The notes: generated by a model not told the origin, from the sequence alone. A stretch of DNA of 64,000 nucleotides from Desulfotomaculum sp. (GCA_003513005.1 DOTD01000036.1:1-64000); one strand, 5' to 3'. Positions 25,001 through 35,090 are shown, counted from the first letter of the stretch. Numbers and translations: made by a program.

Positions 25001-25972
25001 CTAACTGAGGGCATTTACCTGAATTGCCAGGTTCCGCTTTAGATAACCCGCCTGCACTTTAAATTTCAACTGGTCTCCAACATACATGTCCAACTCCTGG
25101 CTAACTTGCTTGTCCAGGGACAACACGTCTCCTTCTGATAGGGTAAGAAAATCTCTGACCATTATAACGGCATCGCCCAGAACGACGCTTAAATCAATCT
25201 CAGCCTTTTCAAGCCAGTATCGTATGTTCTTTACTTCTTCAATAGCTTCAAAAGACTGGTTAAAGCTATAATACTTGGACAAGTTGGATAACACAGGCTC
25301 AAGCAAAAGGTACGGAAAGCAAAGATTAATCAGACCCCGCGTAGAACCCAATACAGTAGTAAAGGTAACAACGGCAACTATTTCTGCCTGGGAAATAACC
25401 TGATAAAGCCGCGGGTTGGCCTCTATTGCCTCAAGCTGCGGCACAATATCAAAAGCATCCGTCCAGGCCAGTTTGAGGTAGCCTAAGATCTGTGTATTCA
25501 GCTTACGCACAACGGACATCTCTATTTCAGTAAGATCGCGGACTTGTGACGGCATTTCACCAGAGCCGCCAAACATCAGGTCTATAACAGGAAATAGAAA
25601 TTGAGGGTTTGTTTCCATAATAGCAAGTCCCTTGCAAGGCTTTGCAGAAAAAACATTTAAAATTGTCGGTGTAGGTACGGAACGGATAAAATCATCAAAG
25701 GTAAACTGCTCGACTGAAGCAACCCGTACGTTACAGTTAAAGCGAAGGTAAGCCGATAGAAAGCTCGACAGCAAGCGTGCAAAATTATCATGCAGAGTAC
25801 TTAATGTACGAAGTTGATCTTTTGAAAATTTATCCGGGCTCCGAAAATCATAAAACTTATAATGAAGCTTTTTCTCTTCTTCCTTAAAATCGGGAACCTC
25901 TGCTTTTCCAGTTGAAATATCAGTAAGCAGGGCATCAATTTCAGCCTGGGAAAGAATCTCTTTTTCTTTCAC
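25001..25972 (-). CDS. fliM: Flagellar motor switch protein FliM
   Basis: A 323-residue C-ring protein. The N-terminal segment LSQAEIDALL is the CheY-P binding peptide. A CheC-like middle domain and a C-terminal SpoA domain follow. The family GGSGE segment is present in the middle domain. It starts at GTG after GGGGATGATTAA. It is placed after cheY near the operon end rather than after fliL. Confidence 0.95.
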   Translation of the reverse strand: MKEKEILSQAEIDALLTDISTGKAEVPDFKEEEKKLHYKFYDFRSPDKFSKDQLRTLSTLHDNFARLLSSFLSAYLRFNCNVRVASVEQFTFDDFIRSVPTPTILNVFSAKPCKGLAIMETNPQFLFPVIDLMFGGSGEMPSQVRDLTEIEMSVVRKLNTQILGYLKLAWTDAFDIVPQLEAIEANPRLYQVISQAEIVAVVTFTTVLGSTRGLINLCFPYLLLEPVLSNLSKYYSFNQSFEAIEEVKNIRYWLEKAEIDLSVVLGDAVIMVRDFLTLSEGDVLSLDKQVSQELDMYVGDQLKFKVQAGYLKRNLAIQVNALS

Positions 25973-25986
25973 TTAATCATCCCCAA

Positions 25987-26352
25987 CTATGTGCGGGCCT
26001 GGACCCTTTCCAGAGCCTGCAGTATACGTTCCTGTTGAAAAGGCTTGACAATAAAATCTTTTGCGCCTGCTTGAATAGCTTCCATTACCATTGCTTCCTG
26101 CCCCATTGCGCTGCAAATAATTATTTTTGCTTTGGGATCGAACTCGCGTATCTTTTTTATCCCTTCAATCCCGTTCATTTCCGGCATTGTTATATCCATA
26201 GTCACTACATCCGGTTTTAGTTCCTTGTACAGTTCATATGCAACAGCGCCGTTTTCGGCTTCACCAACAACTTCGTAACTATTTTTTACAACAATGTTTT
26301 TAATCATCATCCGCATAAAAGCAGCATCGTCAACAATTAAAATGCGCCTCAT
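25987..26352 (-). CDS. cheY: Chemotaxis response regulator CheY
   Basis: A single receiver domain of 121 aa with acidic pair D8/D9, phospho-acceptor D53 and the conserved lysine in IVKPF. It signals to FliM in the switch. AAAGGAGAG precedes the ATG. No cheA or cheW is in the window, so the kinase is encoded elsewhere. Confidence 0.95.
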   Translation of the reverse strand: MRRILIVDDAAFMRMMIKNIVVKNSYEVVGEAENGAVAYELYKELKPDVVTMDITMPEMNGIEGIKKIREFDPKAKIIICSAMGQEAMVMEAIQAGAKDFIVKPFQQERILQALERVQART

Positions 26353-26390
26353 ATTTTTGTACTCTCCTTTAAATAAAATAGTAGTGCTTT

Positions 26391-26984
26391 TTAAAACAAT
26401 AGTGCTTTGAAGAGCTTTTCCAGATTTTCCGGAGAAGTCATAAAGAAAAAAAAGCCCTTTATTTGCCTGTCAAATTCACCTATAATAGTTTCGATTAGCA
26501 AAAGCTTGTCATCCGTATAGTTATACTCGATCAGCACACTGGATAAAGTTGCTCCCAGCATGTCAAAAGCAAGCTCAGGTACCTCAGCATACATTTTTAG
26601 ACTGGTCAGGTTTCCTATTGCGCTAATAAAGGAGCCTGCCAGAATGTTGCCTGTTTCCCTGATTATAGATCTTGACATCTCATCAAGTTCTCCGGTTGTT
26701 CCCTCGGATAGACCAGTAATCATATCGATTAGCATGAAAGTACTTGGAGCGTCAAACATAAAAATAACCAAACCCGGAATATCCCCTGTTATTGGCAAAT
26801 TAATACAGGATACTTCTTTTTCCGGTTCACCCCCAATGTATACTGCATCTTCCAGAGGTAAAAAGGAAGCTCTCGGAACAGCCATATCTATTTTCTTGCC
26901 GGTCATAGTAGCCAGAGCTGTACTGACATGGCCCAGGCCAATGTTGCATGTTTCCCTTAAAGCATCTAATTGAATATCGTCCAA
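26391..26984 (-). CDS. cheC: CheY-P phosphatase CheC
   Basis: CheC (197 aa) with both duplicated active-site helices, each carrying ExxN (ETCN near the N terminus and ETGN mid-protein). It dephosphorylates CheY-P and is stimulated by CheD in Bacillus. It starts at TTG behind GGGGG. It lies directly before cheY. Confidence 0.93.
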   Translation of the reverse strand: MDDIQLDALRETCNIGLGHVSTALATMTGKKIDMAVPRASFLPLEDAVYIGGEPEKEVSCINLPITGDIPGLVIFMFDAPSTFMLIDMITGLSEGTTGELDEMSRSIIRETGNILAGSFISAIGNLTSLKMYAEVPELAFDMLGATLSSVLIEYNYTDDKLLLIETIIGEFDRQIKGFFFFMTSPENLEKLFKALLF

Positions 26985-27043
26985 TTAATATTCCCCCTTC
27001 AATGGGACATGTTAATTACGAATTTGTTGTTTTTTCGAGGTTT

Positions 27044-27811
27044 TTACTTTGCGTTGCCTATCTGTATCGCCTTCCCCAATAAATCATCTTGGGTGCGGAT
27101 TACACGTTGATTAGCTTCATATGTCCTGGAGATTTCAATCATATTAACCATATCATCGGGAAGGTCAACATTTGCCAGTTCCAAAAACCCCCGACTGATC
27201 TGGGGATTTTCTTCATCCTTCAGGCCGGCCCCTTGAGATGGCTGGCTAAAACAGCCGCTGCCCTCATAAAGAAGCAATTGTGGTTCTTCAAATGTAACAA
27301 CTCTAATTTTCCCTGCTGACTGTCCATTAACAGTAATGGCGCCGTCTTTTGCCAGAAGAAAATTCTGGGCGCCTGTCTTAAGCGGCCCATCTTCCCCTAA
27401 AACCTTGTTTCCGGAAATATTTACAAGATAACCATCGGCATCAATTGAAAAGGTCCCGTTCCTGGTGTATTGCTCATTGTCTGAAGTCTGGATAACAAAG
27501 AAACCTTCCGAATTTAATGCAAAGTCGGTCGGTACTTTTGTTTCCTTCATGACCGCAGGGGAAAAGTCAGTATAATCATGAGCGATAAAAGGAGCCAGGC
27601 CACTGTAGTTAATTTCGGGTATATCTTTTATATTTTTCTTCAAAAGGCTTTCAGTATTACTATTGACTAAATCCTTGAAATTGTTTTCAATAATCAAGGA
27701 TCGCTTTTTATAACCGCAAGTATTAATATTTTCCAGATCTTGAGATAAAAGGTCGAGTCTCTCCTGCTGAACATTAAGCGCGGCCGAACTGACGAATATT
27801 CCTTCGATCAC
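27044..27811 (-). CDS. flgG: Flagellar distal/proximal rod protein FlgG/FlgF
   Basis: A 255-residue hook/rod family protein with the N-terminal Flg_bb_rod motif (LSQDLENINTCGYKKR) and the C-terminal helix VNMIEISRTYEANQRVIRTQ. The GTG at 27811 is preferred since AAGGAAGG lies nine bases before it; an ATG three codons upstream abuts that site. Only one such gene is here, whereas rods normally need FlgF and FlgG, so the second must be elsewhere. The consensus NTxGF is NTCGY here. Confidence 0.85.
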   Translation of the reverse strand: MIEGIFVSSAALNVQQERLDLLSQDLENINTCGYKKRSLIIENNFKDLVNSNTESLLKKNIKDIPEINYSGLAPFIAHDYTDFSPAVMKETKVPTDFALNSEGFFVIQTSDNEQYTRNGTFSIDADGYLVNISGNKVLGEDGPLKTGAQNFLLAKDGAITVNGQSAGKIRVVTFEEPQLLLYEGSGCFSQPSQGAGLKDEENPQISRGFLELANVDLPDDMVNMIEISRTYEANQRVIRTQDDLLGKAIQIGNAK

Positions 27812-27812
27812 T

Positions 27813-28301
27813 TTAACCATCCTTCCTTATTTTACTTTTATATAAATTTAAAATTAATTCTACTTCTCCCTTGGGTCGCCCGAATTCAACAGCCAGTTCC
27901 GAAATGCCCTGACCCTTTTTATAAGCCTGATAAATACGTTCATCCAAGGTTAGAAGACTTTCTTCAGGATAGTTATCCAAGGTTTTAGCCTGATTGTTTT
28001 CGATCCTTGCTAACGTGTTTATAATCAGCTCTCCAAGTTCCATCAGTTTATTGACCTTCGTTAAAAGTTCACCGGGTATCTCCCTCTCATCTCCGAAACG
28101 ATGCAGATCCTGAAGATTTTTTAGCTTGGCCTGATTATTTGTTTCCTTTTGATCTTTTTCGGCTCTTGCAATATTCCTTTGAACAATTGTTAAAACTATT
28201 CCTGTTATTAAAACGATCAGCCCAAGACAAAGGAAGATATAAAGCTCGTGGGCCTGAAAAAAGTCAATTAGAGAATTTATAATATCCATAAGATCAGACA
28301 T
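27813..28301 (-). CDS. SwrB/YlxL-like membrane protein (DUF6115 type)
   Basis: A 162-residue protein with one N-terminal membrane helix (around 20-41), a coiled charged middle and a C-terminal helix-turn-helix-like segment with GQGISELAVEFGRPKGEVEL. It occupies the position directly after sigD held by swrB in Bacillus and overlaps sigD by eight bases, with size and layout like SwrB. SwrB promotes assembly of the flagellar export gate; the same job is inferred here from position. Confidence 0.65.
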   Translation of the reverse strand: MSDLMDIINSLIDFFQAHELYIFLCLGLIVLITGIVLTIVQRNIARAEKDQKETNNQAKLKNLQDLHRFGDEREIPGELLTKVNKLMELGELIINTLARIENNQAKTLDNYPEESLLTLDERIYQAYKKGQGISELAVEFGRPKGEVELILNLYKSKIRKDG

Positions 28302-29031
28302 ATGACATATCCTCCAGTTTATCGCGTAAACGAGAGATAGCCCGGGAATGCAGTTGACAAACCCTTGATTCGGTAACGCTCAATACAAGGCTTATTTCTT
28401 TTAATGTTAGCCTCTCCTGATAGTACAAAGCTAAGATAAGCTTGTCTCTGCTTTCTAAAGAAGAAATAGCTTGTGCAAGAATTTGATGTTTTTCATTCTG
28501 CAGAACAACATCAAGCGGTTCGGAATTGGTAAAGTCGAGCAGATTTTTACCCTCTAGAAAATTATCCTGATCCAGGGAGGTAACTTGCATCTGCTTGGAG
28601 TATCCATTTATTTTTTTCAGGTTTTCTTGTGAAAGGCCGGTTTTTTCCACTAAATTACTTTCATTAACCTCTTTGCCAGCCAACGTGATTTCTTTTTTCG
28701 CTTGTTCAACCATATTAATCTGCTGCCATAAACGTCGGGGAACCCAGGAAAGCCTGCGTATCTCATCAATCATTGCCCCTTTAATCCGTTGCTGGGCAAA
28801 ACTTGTAAAATTAGTTCCCCTCTCAGGAACAAATTTTTTTATTGCTTCCAGCAAGCCCATAACTCCGCAACTCTCCAGGTCTTCCTTCCCAATGCCTGCC
28901 GGTAAATGAATAGCCATCCTGCCTGCTAAATATTTAACAAGCGGCAGGTAAATCGTAACTAGTTTTTCTTTTGTCTGGTAATCGGGATTTCTTTGATACT
29001 GTTCCCATAACTCCTTTTCTTCCGCTTCCAT
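28294..29031 (-). CDS. sigD: Flagellar sigma factor (sigma-28/SigD/FliA)
   Basis: A 245-residue sigma-28 with region 2 (DLESCGVMGLLEAIKKF), region 3 (SWVPRRLWQ) and region 4 (LTLKEISLVLSVTESRVCQLHSRA). It directs late flagellar genes; sigma-28-like sites occur before motB, flgM and flagellin in this window. AGGAGAG precedes the ATG. Confidence 0.96.
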   Translation of the reverse strand: MEAEEKELWEQYQRNPDYQTKEKLVTIYLPLVKYLAGRMAIHLPAGIGKEDLESCGVMGLLEAIKKFVPERGTNFTSFAQQRIKGAMIDEIRRLSWVPRRLWQQINMVEQAKKEITLAGKEVNESNLVEKTGLSQENLKKINGYSKQMQVTSLDQDNFLEGKNLLDFTNSEPLDVVLQNEKHQILAQAISSLESRDKLILALYYQERLTLKEISLVLSVTESRVCQLHSRAISRLRDKLEDMSYV

Positions 29032-29045
29032 AATATCTCTCCTGT

Positions 29046-29723
29046 CTAAACCATTCTTTTAGACATCCTGTTAAAAATAAATTTAAATATTTTATCCCTT
29101 TGGGGCTCCTTTAAATCGATAAACTCAATCCCAATGTGATAAAGCTTTTGTTTCTCCATTTCCTTGCAATATACTAAAAGGGCCCTTGTTGTAAAGTGCA
29201 CGGATTGATTATTACCGTTTTCGTTAAATTCAAGGGAAAATCGGATAGAAAAAACGGTCCCTACCGGATATTCAAGGCTGCTTGTTATTTTCATCCCTCC
29301 CGCGCTTATATCAAGAGCTTTCGTCTTTTCATAAACTGGTTCCTCTTCTTTCTGCAGGGAGGGTATAGCTGATTTTTCTACGTCCATAAGAATTGGGAAA
29401 CGGATAGTCGCTCTTTGTTGATCTTCTTTTATTTCTTCAGGCATCGAAAGTTCTAAAAAAATTACTTCGTTTTCTTTATGCTTACCTAAAACAAAAGTAT
29501 AGAAAAAGAAGCTTCTCCTTTCCTGAATAAAGCGCCCCAGCACTGCTTCCCCCGGCCGAAGAATCAAGGGATAACCATCCTGCAGAGGGGCCATAATTGT
29601 GAGAAAATCATCTCCGATGTCCTGAACTGTAGAAGAATAAAATATTTTCTCATTGCTTCTGGCGATTTTTACCGGAAGATTGATTTTTAATTGACCTTGC
29701 TCGTTAAATGTTTCCTTTGCCAA
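29046..29723 (-). CDS. PilZ-domain c-di-GMP receptor (YcgR-like)
   Basis: A 225-residue two-domain protein with an N-terminal YcgR/PilZN-type domain and a C-terminal PilZ domain. The c-di-GMP motif is intact: RATIR (RxxxR) and DISAGG (DxSxxG). Such proteins slow the motor when c-di-GMP is high. TTG 29723 is preferred because AAGGGAG lies six bases before it, whereas ATG 29741 has no ribosome site. Confidence 0.88.
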   Translation of the reverse strand: MAKETFNEQGQLKINLPVKIARSNEKIFYSSTVQDIGDDFLTIMAPLQDGYPLILRPGEAVLGRFIQERRSFFFYTFVLGKHKENEVIFLELSMPEEIKEDQQRATIRFPILMDVEKSAIPSLQKEEEPVYEKTKALDISAGGMKITSSLEYPVGTVFSIRFSLEFNENGNNQSVHFTTRALLVYCKEMEKQKLYHIGIEFIDLKEPQRDKIFKFIFNRMSKRMV

Positions 29724-29753
29724 CTTTAACTCCCTTTTCATTATTTAATGTGA

Positions 29754-30674
29754 TCATTTATAAAGTTTAAGCAGCTTTTGTATAAATGTTTTCATGCCTA
29801 TAGAGTTTTTTAAGTCTGTAGAGTAGTCCTTTCTCCCAATCAAATTATTTAGTTTCACAGCTATCTGAGTAAGACTTTTTGTTGCCTGGCTGTTTGGATG
29901 CATTATGACAAAGGGATTCTGGTTTTTAACAGACTCAACAACAATATCCTCTTTCAAAATAAAACCCAAATATTTCAACTTCACATTATTCAAAAACTTG
30001 TTTGTAACCAGGATAATCCTTTCCGCAGTTAAAATAGCTTCCTGTTCGTTTGAGGCCTGATTTACAATGAAAAATACCTTTTCATGTACCTTGAATTTTG
30101 CCAGAACCTTAATCAGACTATAAGCGTCAGTTAATGATGTAGGTTCCGGTGTAACAACCACAATTACTTCCCCGGCAGCTGCAACAAATCCCAGCACGTT
30201 ACGTGAAATACCTGCCCCTGTATCAATTAACAAAACTTCTGTTTTATCCTGAAAAAAAGCCAAACCGTTGACTAACCTTTCACGCTGCGACTGCTCTATA
30301 TTGGCAAGTTCCTGCAAACCTGAACCACCGGAGATAATTTTTAAATCAAAAGGCCCATTGATCAAGATGTCCTGAAAGGTTTTATCGCCGTATAGTACAT
30401 CATAAATAGAATAGGGCGGAACAATTCCGACCAGTACTTCAACATTAGCCAAGCCCAAGTCCGCATCTAAAAGTACCGTCCGGACCCCCTGCTTTGCCAA
30501 AAGAAGACCCAGGTTAACCACTACACTCGTTTTACCGACCCCACCCTTGCCGCTTGTAACAGCAATAACAACAGGACCTCCGCCAGACTCCGGAAAGCCT
30601 AATTTTTGTTTGCCAAGATTTTTTTCTTTAGCCAGTATTCTCAGTGAAGCAGCCTGATCATCCGGCATTTTCAA
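29754..30674 (-). CDS. flhG: MinD-like ATPase FlhG (YlxH)
   Basis: A 306-residue ParA/MinD-type ATPase that controls flagellar number with FlhF. The N-terminal DQAASLR helix (the FlhF-activating DQxxxLR motif) is followed by the deviant Walker A SGKGGVGKTS and Walker B LLIDTGAG. A C-terminal amphipathic helix, as used for membrane binding, may be the FIQKLLKLY tail. It overlaps flhF by four bases. Confidence 0.94.
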   Translation of the reverse strand: MKMPDDQAASLRILAKEKNLGKQKLGFPESGGGPVVIAVTSGKGGVGKTSVVVNLGLLLAKQGVRTVLLDADLGLANVEVLVGIVPPYSIYDVLYGDKTFQDILINGPFDLKIISGGSGLQELANIEQSQRERLVNGLAFFQDKTEVLLIDTGAGISRNVLGFVAAAGEVIVVVTPEPTSLTDAYSLIKVLAKFKVHEKVFFIVNQASNEQEAILTAERIILVTNKFLNNVKLKYLGFILKEDIVVESVKNQNPFVIMHPNSQATKSLTQIAVKLNNLIGRKDYSTDLKNSIGMKTFIQKLLKLYK

Positions 30675-31894
30675 TCAACCCCGTCCAGTATAAAAGAAGC
30701 TAAACTATGGTGCTCAACTTCCATAATATCATCAGGTACGTTTTGTCCGTTAGTTATATAAATAACCGGCAGTTTAACTTTATTTATAACATCAAGTATC
30801 GAACCTTGCGAAAGCGTCTCGTCAGCTTTAGTAAAAATCAGCTTGTTATATCCGCAGGGCATAAAATATTCTGCTGCCTGCAGCAGATCAGTGCTTTTTG
30901 TATTGCTGCTCAGAACTAAAAAAACATCATGGGGCTTGTCCACTTCCCGTAAGAATGCCTGCAACTCCTGAGCCTGATCATCCTTCGAGAAAGGCTGGCC
31001 CGCAGAATCAACAAGAATATAGTCTCTGTCCTCATTTTTCAGCAATGCATTTTTAAACTCGCCAGGAGACATAACCACCTGAAGTGGAACACCAATTATT
31101 TCAGCATATGTTTGAAGTTGTTCGACCGCCCCAATTCGATATGTATCAATGGTTAAAATAGCCACCTTTTTTCTTTGATTTAAGGTCAGCTGCGCAGCTA
31201 ACTTGGCCAGGGTAGTTGTTTTGCCAACCCCTGTAGGGCCAATAAAACTCAAAACCTGACCGTGGTGAATCCCATTATATAAAGGTTTCAGATTACCAGC
31301 CAAGTGATCGATTAAGAGACTTTCGACTTTTTTCTCATCTTCCCAGGAACTTTCAGGAATAATCTGAAGAAGCATGTCTATGGAAGCTTTTCCAAGGCCG
31401 TGTGTGTGCAACTTATGTATCCATAATTCCAAATACTCATTACGGATGCTTCTACCATTCTCCTGAACAGAAACCATTTGCTCAATCAAACTTCTCATTT
31501 CCTTTAATTCCTCTTGTATCGGCAAGCTTGGATCCGCCTTTTCATACAAAGACAGATCTGCTAAAGCCGGACTAACACTATACTCTGATTCTGGAATGCC
31601 ATTTTCATTTGTATCCACAGGATCATCATCTCTCTCAAACCTCAGCCGGTTCAGAAACTCCTGTTTGGATTCAGACCGGCCTTGCTGCAGCTCCCGTTCT
31701 AATTCATAGCTAAAATTAGTTTTATTATCTTCTTCGAGAGCAGCGGTTACCTCCAGCCGTTGGATAAAAAATCCTAAAACGCCTTTACCCCGCACTCTGC
31801 GCTGGCTGATGATGATCGCCTCTGAACCCATGTCCCTTCTTATTTCTGAGATTGCCTGCCGCATATCTTCTGCAAAGTACTTTTTAACTTTCAT
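30671..31894 (-). CDS. flhF: Flagellar SRP-like GTPase FlhF
   Basis: A 407-residue SRP-type GTPase that sets the site of flagellar assembly. The N-terminal B domain starts MKVKKYFAEDMRQAI, followed by a variable linker and the NG domain with G1 GPTGVGKTTTLAK, DTYRIGAVEQL and G3 DSAGQ. It overlaps flhA by 11 bases. Confidence 0.95.
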   Translation of the reverse strand: MKVKKYFAEDMRQAISEIRRDMGSEAIIISQRRVRGKGVLGFFIQRLEVTAALEEDNKTNFSYELERELQQGRSESKQEFLNRLRFERDDDPVDTNENGIPESEYSVSPALADLSLYEKADPSLPIQEELKEMRSLIEQMVSVQENGRSIRNEYLELWIHKLHTHGLGKASIDMLLQIIPESSWEDEKKVESLLIDHLAGNLKPLYNGIHHGQVLSFIGPTGVGKTTTLAKLAAQLTLNQRKKVAILTIDTYRIGAVEQLQTYAEIIGVPLQVVMSPGEFKNALLKNEDRDYILVDSAGQPFSKDDQAQELQAFLREVDKPHDVFLVLSSNTKSTDLLQAAEYFMPCGYNKLIFTKADETLSQGSILDVINKVKLPVIYITNGQNVPDDIMEVEHHSLASFILDGVD

Positions 31895-33971
31895 TTAAAT
31901 TCACCGTTCCAATAGATTCGACTTTTATTTCCGCCGCAATCTCATTTAATGAAATCACAGCAAGACTTGGCCAATAACGCTCAACCAGTCTTCTAAACGG
32001 CAGACGCACTCTCCCGGAGCATAATATTACCGGTTTTATACCTATAAGATTAGCCTTTTCAATAGACTTCTTTACATTTTCCAGAAGCATTTGAACCGTT
32101 TTTGGCTCCAGTACGGGGTAAACATCCGTCTGGCTTTCATGAAGAGAATTGATTATTTTTTGCTCAACCATCGGATGAAGTGTAATAACCGTTAACTTAT
32201 CATCATCCTTCATATAAAGTTTGCAGATCGTTAACCCCATTGTAGATCTTACATAATCTGTTAAAAAGTCCACGTTTCTTGAGGATCTTGCACCATCGGC
32301 TATTGCTTCCAAGATCGAAGTCAGTGTACGAATGGGTATATTTTCTTTAAGAAGGTTTTGCAAAATTTTTTGAATCTCTCCTAAGCTTAAAACATTGGGC
32401 GCCAGTTCTTCTATTACCGCAGGATTTTTGACCTTGATTGCGTCACACAAATCCTTTACATCCTGCCTGCTGAGCAGTTCATGCGCATGTCTCTTGATGA
32501 ATTCGGTCAAATGAGTAACCAGTACAGCAGCGCAATCGACCACCGTAACGCCCTGGGCAACAAGACGGGATTTTTCTGTAGAGTCTATCCAATAAGCCGG
32601 CAACCCAAAAGTTGGTTCCTGGGTAGGCAAACCGTTAACCGGGCTATTATCCTCCGCAGATACTAAAGCAAGTTGGTATCCGGGTTTAAGTTCACCCTTT
32701 CCGGCCAGTACTCCTTTAAGAATGAAAGTATAAGTATCCGGCTCAAGCTGCAAATTGTCCCGGATACGAATTGGCCGCACATAAATGCCCAATTCGGTAG
32801 CGCACTGGCGCCGTACGGCAGCGAGTCTGGCCAATAAATCTCCCCCTCTGGATTCATCGGTTAAAGGAATCAAATTGTAACCAATTTCGATTTCCAGTGG
32901 GTCAACCATAAAATAACCGGCAACATTTTCAGGTTGTTTTTGATCTTCCTTTGTTTTTAGGATCTTTTCCTGTTCATCTTTTGCCGACATGCTTTTTTGC
33001 TGGCTGGTTATATTATAGGAAAGAAAAGCAAAACCGCCGCTCAAAATTAAAAATAATAGATGAGGCATGGTAGGAACTAAAGCTAAAACAAATAAGATTG
33101 CGGCAACCAGATATAAAGCCCGCGGGAAATTTAGAAATTGTCTGGAAGCTTCATGTCCGAGTGTCGATTCTTGACTCGTACGTGTAACGATGATGCCGGC
33201 GGCAGTTGAGATTAACAGCGCAGGTATTTGTGCCACCAATCCGTCCCCTATTGAAAGTAAAGTAAATTTTTTTACTGCCTCATTAATCGGAAGGCCCATC
33301 TGAAGCACTCCGATAAGCAGTCCTCCTATCAAATTCACAAGGATAATAATTATACCGGCTATTGCATCTCCCCTGACAAATTTGCTTGCGCCGTCCATGG
33401 CTCCATAAAAATCTGCTTCCTGCTGAATATGTTTTCTACGCCTTCTGGCCTCCTCTTCACTGATCAATCCGGCGTTGAATTCGGCGTCAATCCCCATTTG
33501 TTTACCCGGCATCGCATCCAAAGTAAAGCGTGCCGCTACTTCAGCAACCCTCGTAGTCCCGCTTGTTATAACTACAAACTGAATTACCGTTATAATTATG
33601 AACACAATAATACCGACTACGTAATTTCCTCCGATTACAAAGTGTCCGAAAGTATCTATTACACTTCCGGCTTCAGCCCGGTTTAAGATTAGTCTCGTTG
33701 AGGATATATTTAAAGCAAGCCGGTAAAGCGTAGTAATCAAAAGCAGAGTTGGAAAAATAGAAAACTGCAATGGTTCTAATGTAAACATGGTTATCAGGAC
33801 AATGACCATTGCCAGTGTCAGGCTAAAAGAAAGTAAAATATCAAGGAAAAAAGGCGATAAGGGAATAATAATCAAAAGGATAATAAAGATTACCGCTCCT
33901 GCTACGATTAGATCCCCATTTTTTCTTACACTCAGGTTATTTCTTACTGTTGTCGAAAAGTCCTGCGGCAT
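31884..33971 (-). CDS. flhA: Flagellar export gate protein FlhA
   Basis: A 695-residue export-gate component with eight N-terminal membrane helices and a large cytosolic docking domain. The conserved FHIPEP-family region includes LDAMPGKQMGIDAEFNAG. It binds late substrates and their chaperones (FliS and FlgN are encoded here) and couples the proton motive force. GGGGGAGG precedes the ATG. Confidence 0.97.
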   Translation of the reverse strand: MPQDFSTTVRNNLSVRKNGDLIVAGAVIFIILLIIIPLSPFFLDILLSFSLTLAMVIVLITMFTLEPLQFSIFPTLLLITTLYRLALNISSTRLILNRAEAGSVIDTFGHFVIGGNYVVGIIVFIIITVIQFVVITSGTTRVAEVAARFTLDAMPGKQMGIDAEFNAGLISEEEARRRRKHIQQEADFYGAMDGASKFVRGDAIAGIIIILVNLIGGLLIGVLQMGLPINEAVKKFTLLSIGDGLVAQIPALLISTAAGIIVTRTSQESTLGHEASRQFLNFPRALYLVAAILFVLALVPTMPHLLFLILSGGFAFLSYNITSQQKSMSAKDEQEKILKTKEDQKQPENVAGYFMVDPLEIEIGYNLIPLTDESRGGDLLARLAAVRRQCATELGIYVRPIRIRDNLQLEPDTYTFILKGVLAGKGELKPGYQLALVSAEDNSPVNGLPTQEPTFGLPAYWIDSTEKSRLVAQGVTVVDCAAVLVTHLTEFIKRHAHELLSRQDVKDLCDAIKVKNPAVIEELAPNVLSLGEIQKILQNLLKENIPIRTLTSILEAIADGARSSRNVDFLTDYVRSTMGLTICKLYMKDDDKLTVITLHPMVEQKIINSLHESQTDVYPVLEPKTVQMLLENVKKSIEKANLIGIKPVILCSGRVRLPFRRLVERYWPSLAVISLNEIAAEIKVESIGTVNLNES

Positions 33972-33998
33972 TTAAATATCCTCCCCCGGCTGCTTGAT

Positions 33999-35060
33999 CT
34001 AAGCCGTCCTACCCTTTAAACGGTAGACATGAGCTATTATTTCAGCCACTACTTGATACAAAGCTACAGGGATTTTTTCTCCAATCTCCACTTTATAGTA
34101 AAGAAACTTCGCCAACTCTTTGTTTTCAACCAGAGGAACATTATTTTCCCTGGCTAATTTCTTAATCTGCAAGGCAATTTCACCAGCGCCTTTAGCAGTG
34201 ATTTCCGGAACATCCATTTCTTTGTCTTTATAAAGCAGGGCAACCGCAAAATGTGTCGGGTTAGTAATTACTACCGTGGCTTTCGGTACTTCCTGTTTAA
34301 TCAGGTTAAAGGCAATTTGTCTCTGCCTGCGCCTGATTTGGGATTTTATTAAAGGATCTCCTTCTGTTTGGCGCATTTCTTCTTTAATTTCATACTTGGA
34401 CATGCGCAAATTTTTATCGTGCTGGTATCGCTGGTAAATATAATCAATGATTGCAAGGATAAAATAAATTATTCCTCCATACAACAAAATTAATGTCCCA
34501 AAACTGGCTATTGTCATTACAGTCTCACGGGTTCCGCAACGAAAAAGTTCAATCAAATCAGGCAGTTGGTTTCTTACCAACCGGTAGATTACAAAGCCTA
34601 TTATAGATATTTTCAGCAACGTCTTGGCTAATTCGAAAAATCCCCTCATAGAGAATACTTTTTTGAACCCATTAAAGGGGTTCAGCCGCTCTGCTTTAGG
34701 CAACAGAACGCCTGGCGAAAAAAGAAAACCCACCTGTAACAAGTTGGCTCCGATAGCAATTATCAAAGGAACAGCCAAATAAGGCAGTAAAATAAAAGAA
34801 GTCCGCAGTAATGTGCGCACGAAAAACTGTATAAAATCAGTCCCGGCGCCCTGTGTACTGAGTACATGCTCAAAAAAGCCAGCTAAAAAACCTGACATAT
34901 TATTTAAAAACAAGCCCCTCGTCAACCAAATAAAAGAAGCCATAAAAAGAAGGATTAAAGCAGCGTTCAAATCGGAGCTTTTGGCTACCTGGCCTGACTG
35001 CCTTGATTCCTGCAGTTTACGAGGTGTCGCTTTTTCAGTTTTATCATGTGTGTCAGACAT
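33999..35060 (-). CDS. flhB: Flagellar export switch protein FlhB
   Basis: A 353-residue protein with four membrane helices and a cytosolic C-terminal domain with the autocleavage site NPTH at 267-270, which switches specificity from rod/hook to filament export. AGGAG precedes the ATG. It lies between fliR and flhA. Confidence 0.97.
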   Translation of the reverse strand: MSDTHDKTEKATPRKLQESRQSGQVAKSSDLNAALILLFMASFIWLTRGLFLNNMSGFLAGFFEHVLSTQGAGTDFIQFFVRTLLRTSFILLPYLAVPLIIAIGANLLQVGFLFSPGVLLPKAERLNPFNGFKKVFSMRGFFELAKTLLKISIIGFVIYRLVRNQLPDLIELFRCGTRETVMTIASFGTLILLYGGIIYFILAIIDYIYQRYQHDKNLRMSKYEIKEEMRQTEGDPLIKSQIRRRQRQIAFNLIKQEVPKATVVITNPTHFAVALLYKDKEMDVPEITAKGAGEIALQIKKLARENNVPLVENKELAKFLYYKVEIGEKIPVALYQVVAEIIAHVYRLKGRTA

Positions 35061-35090
35061 CCTTGTTGGCTCCTAAAAACAAAAGATAAA

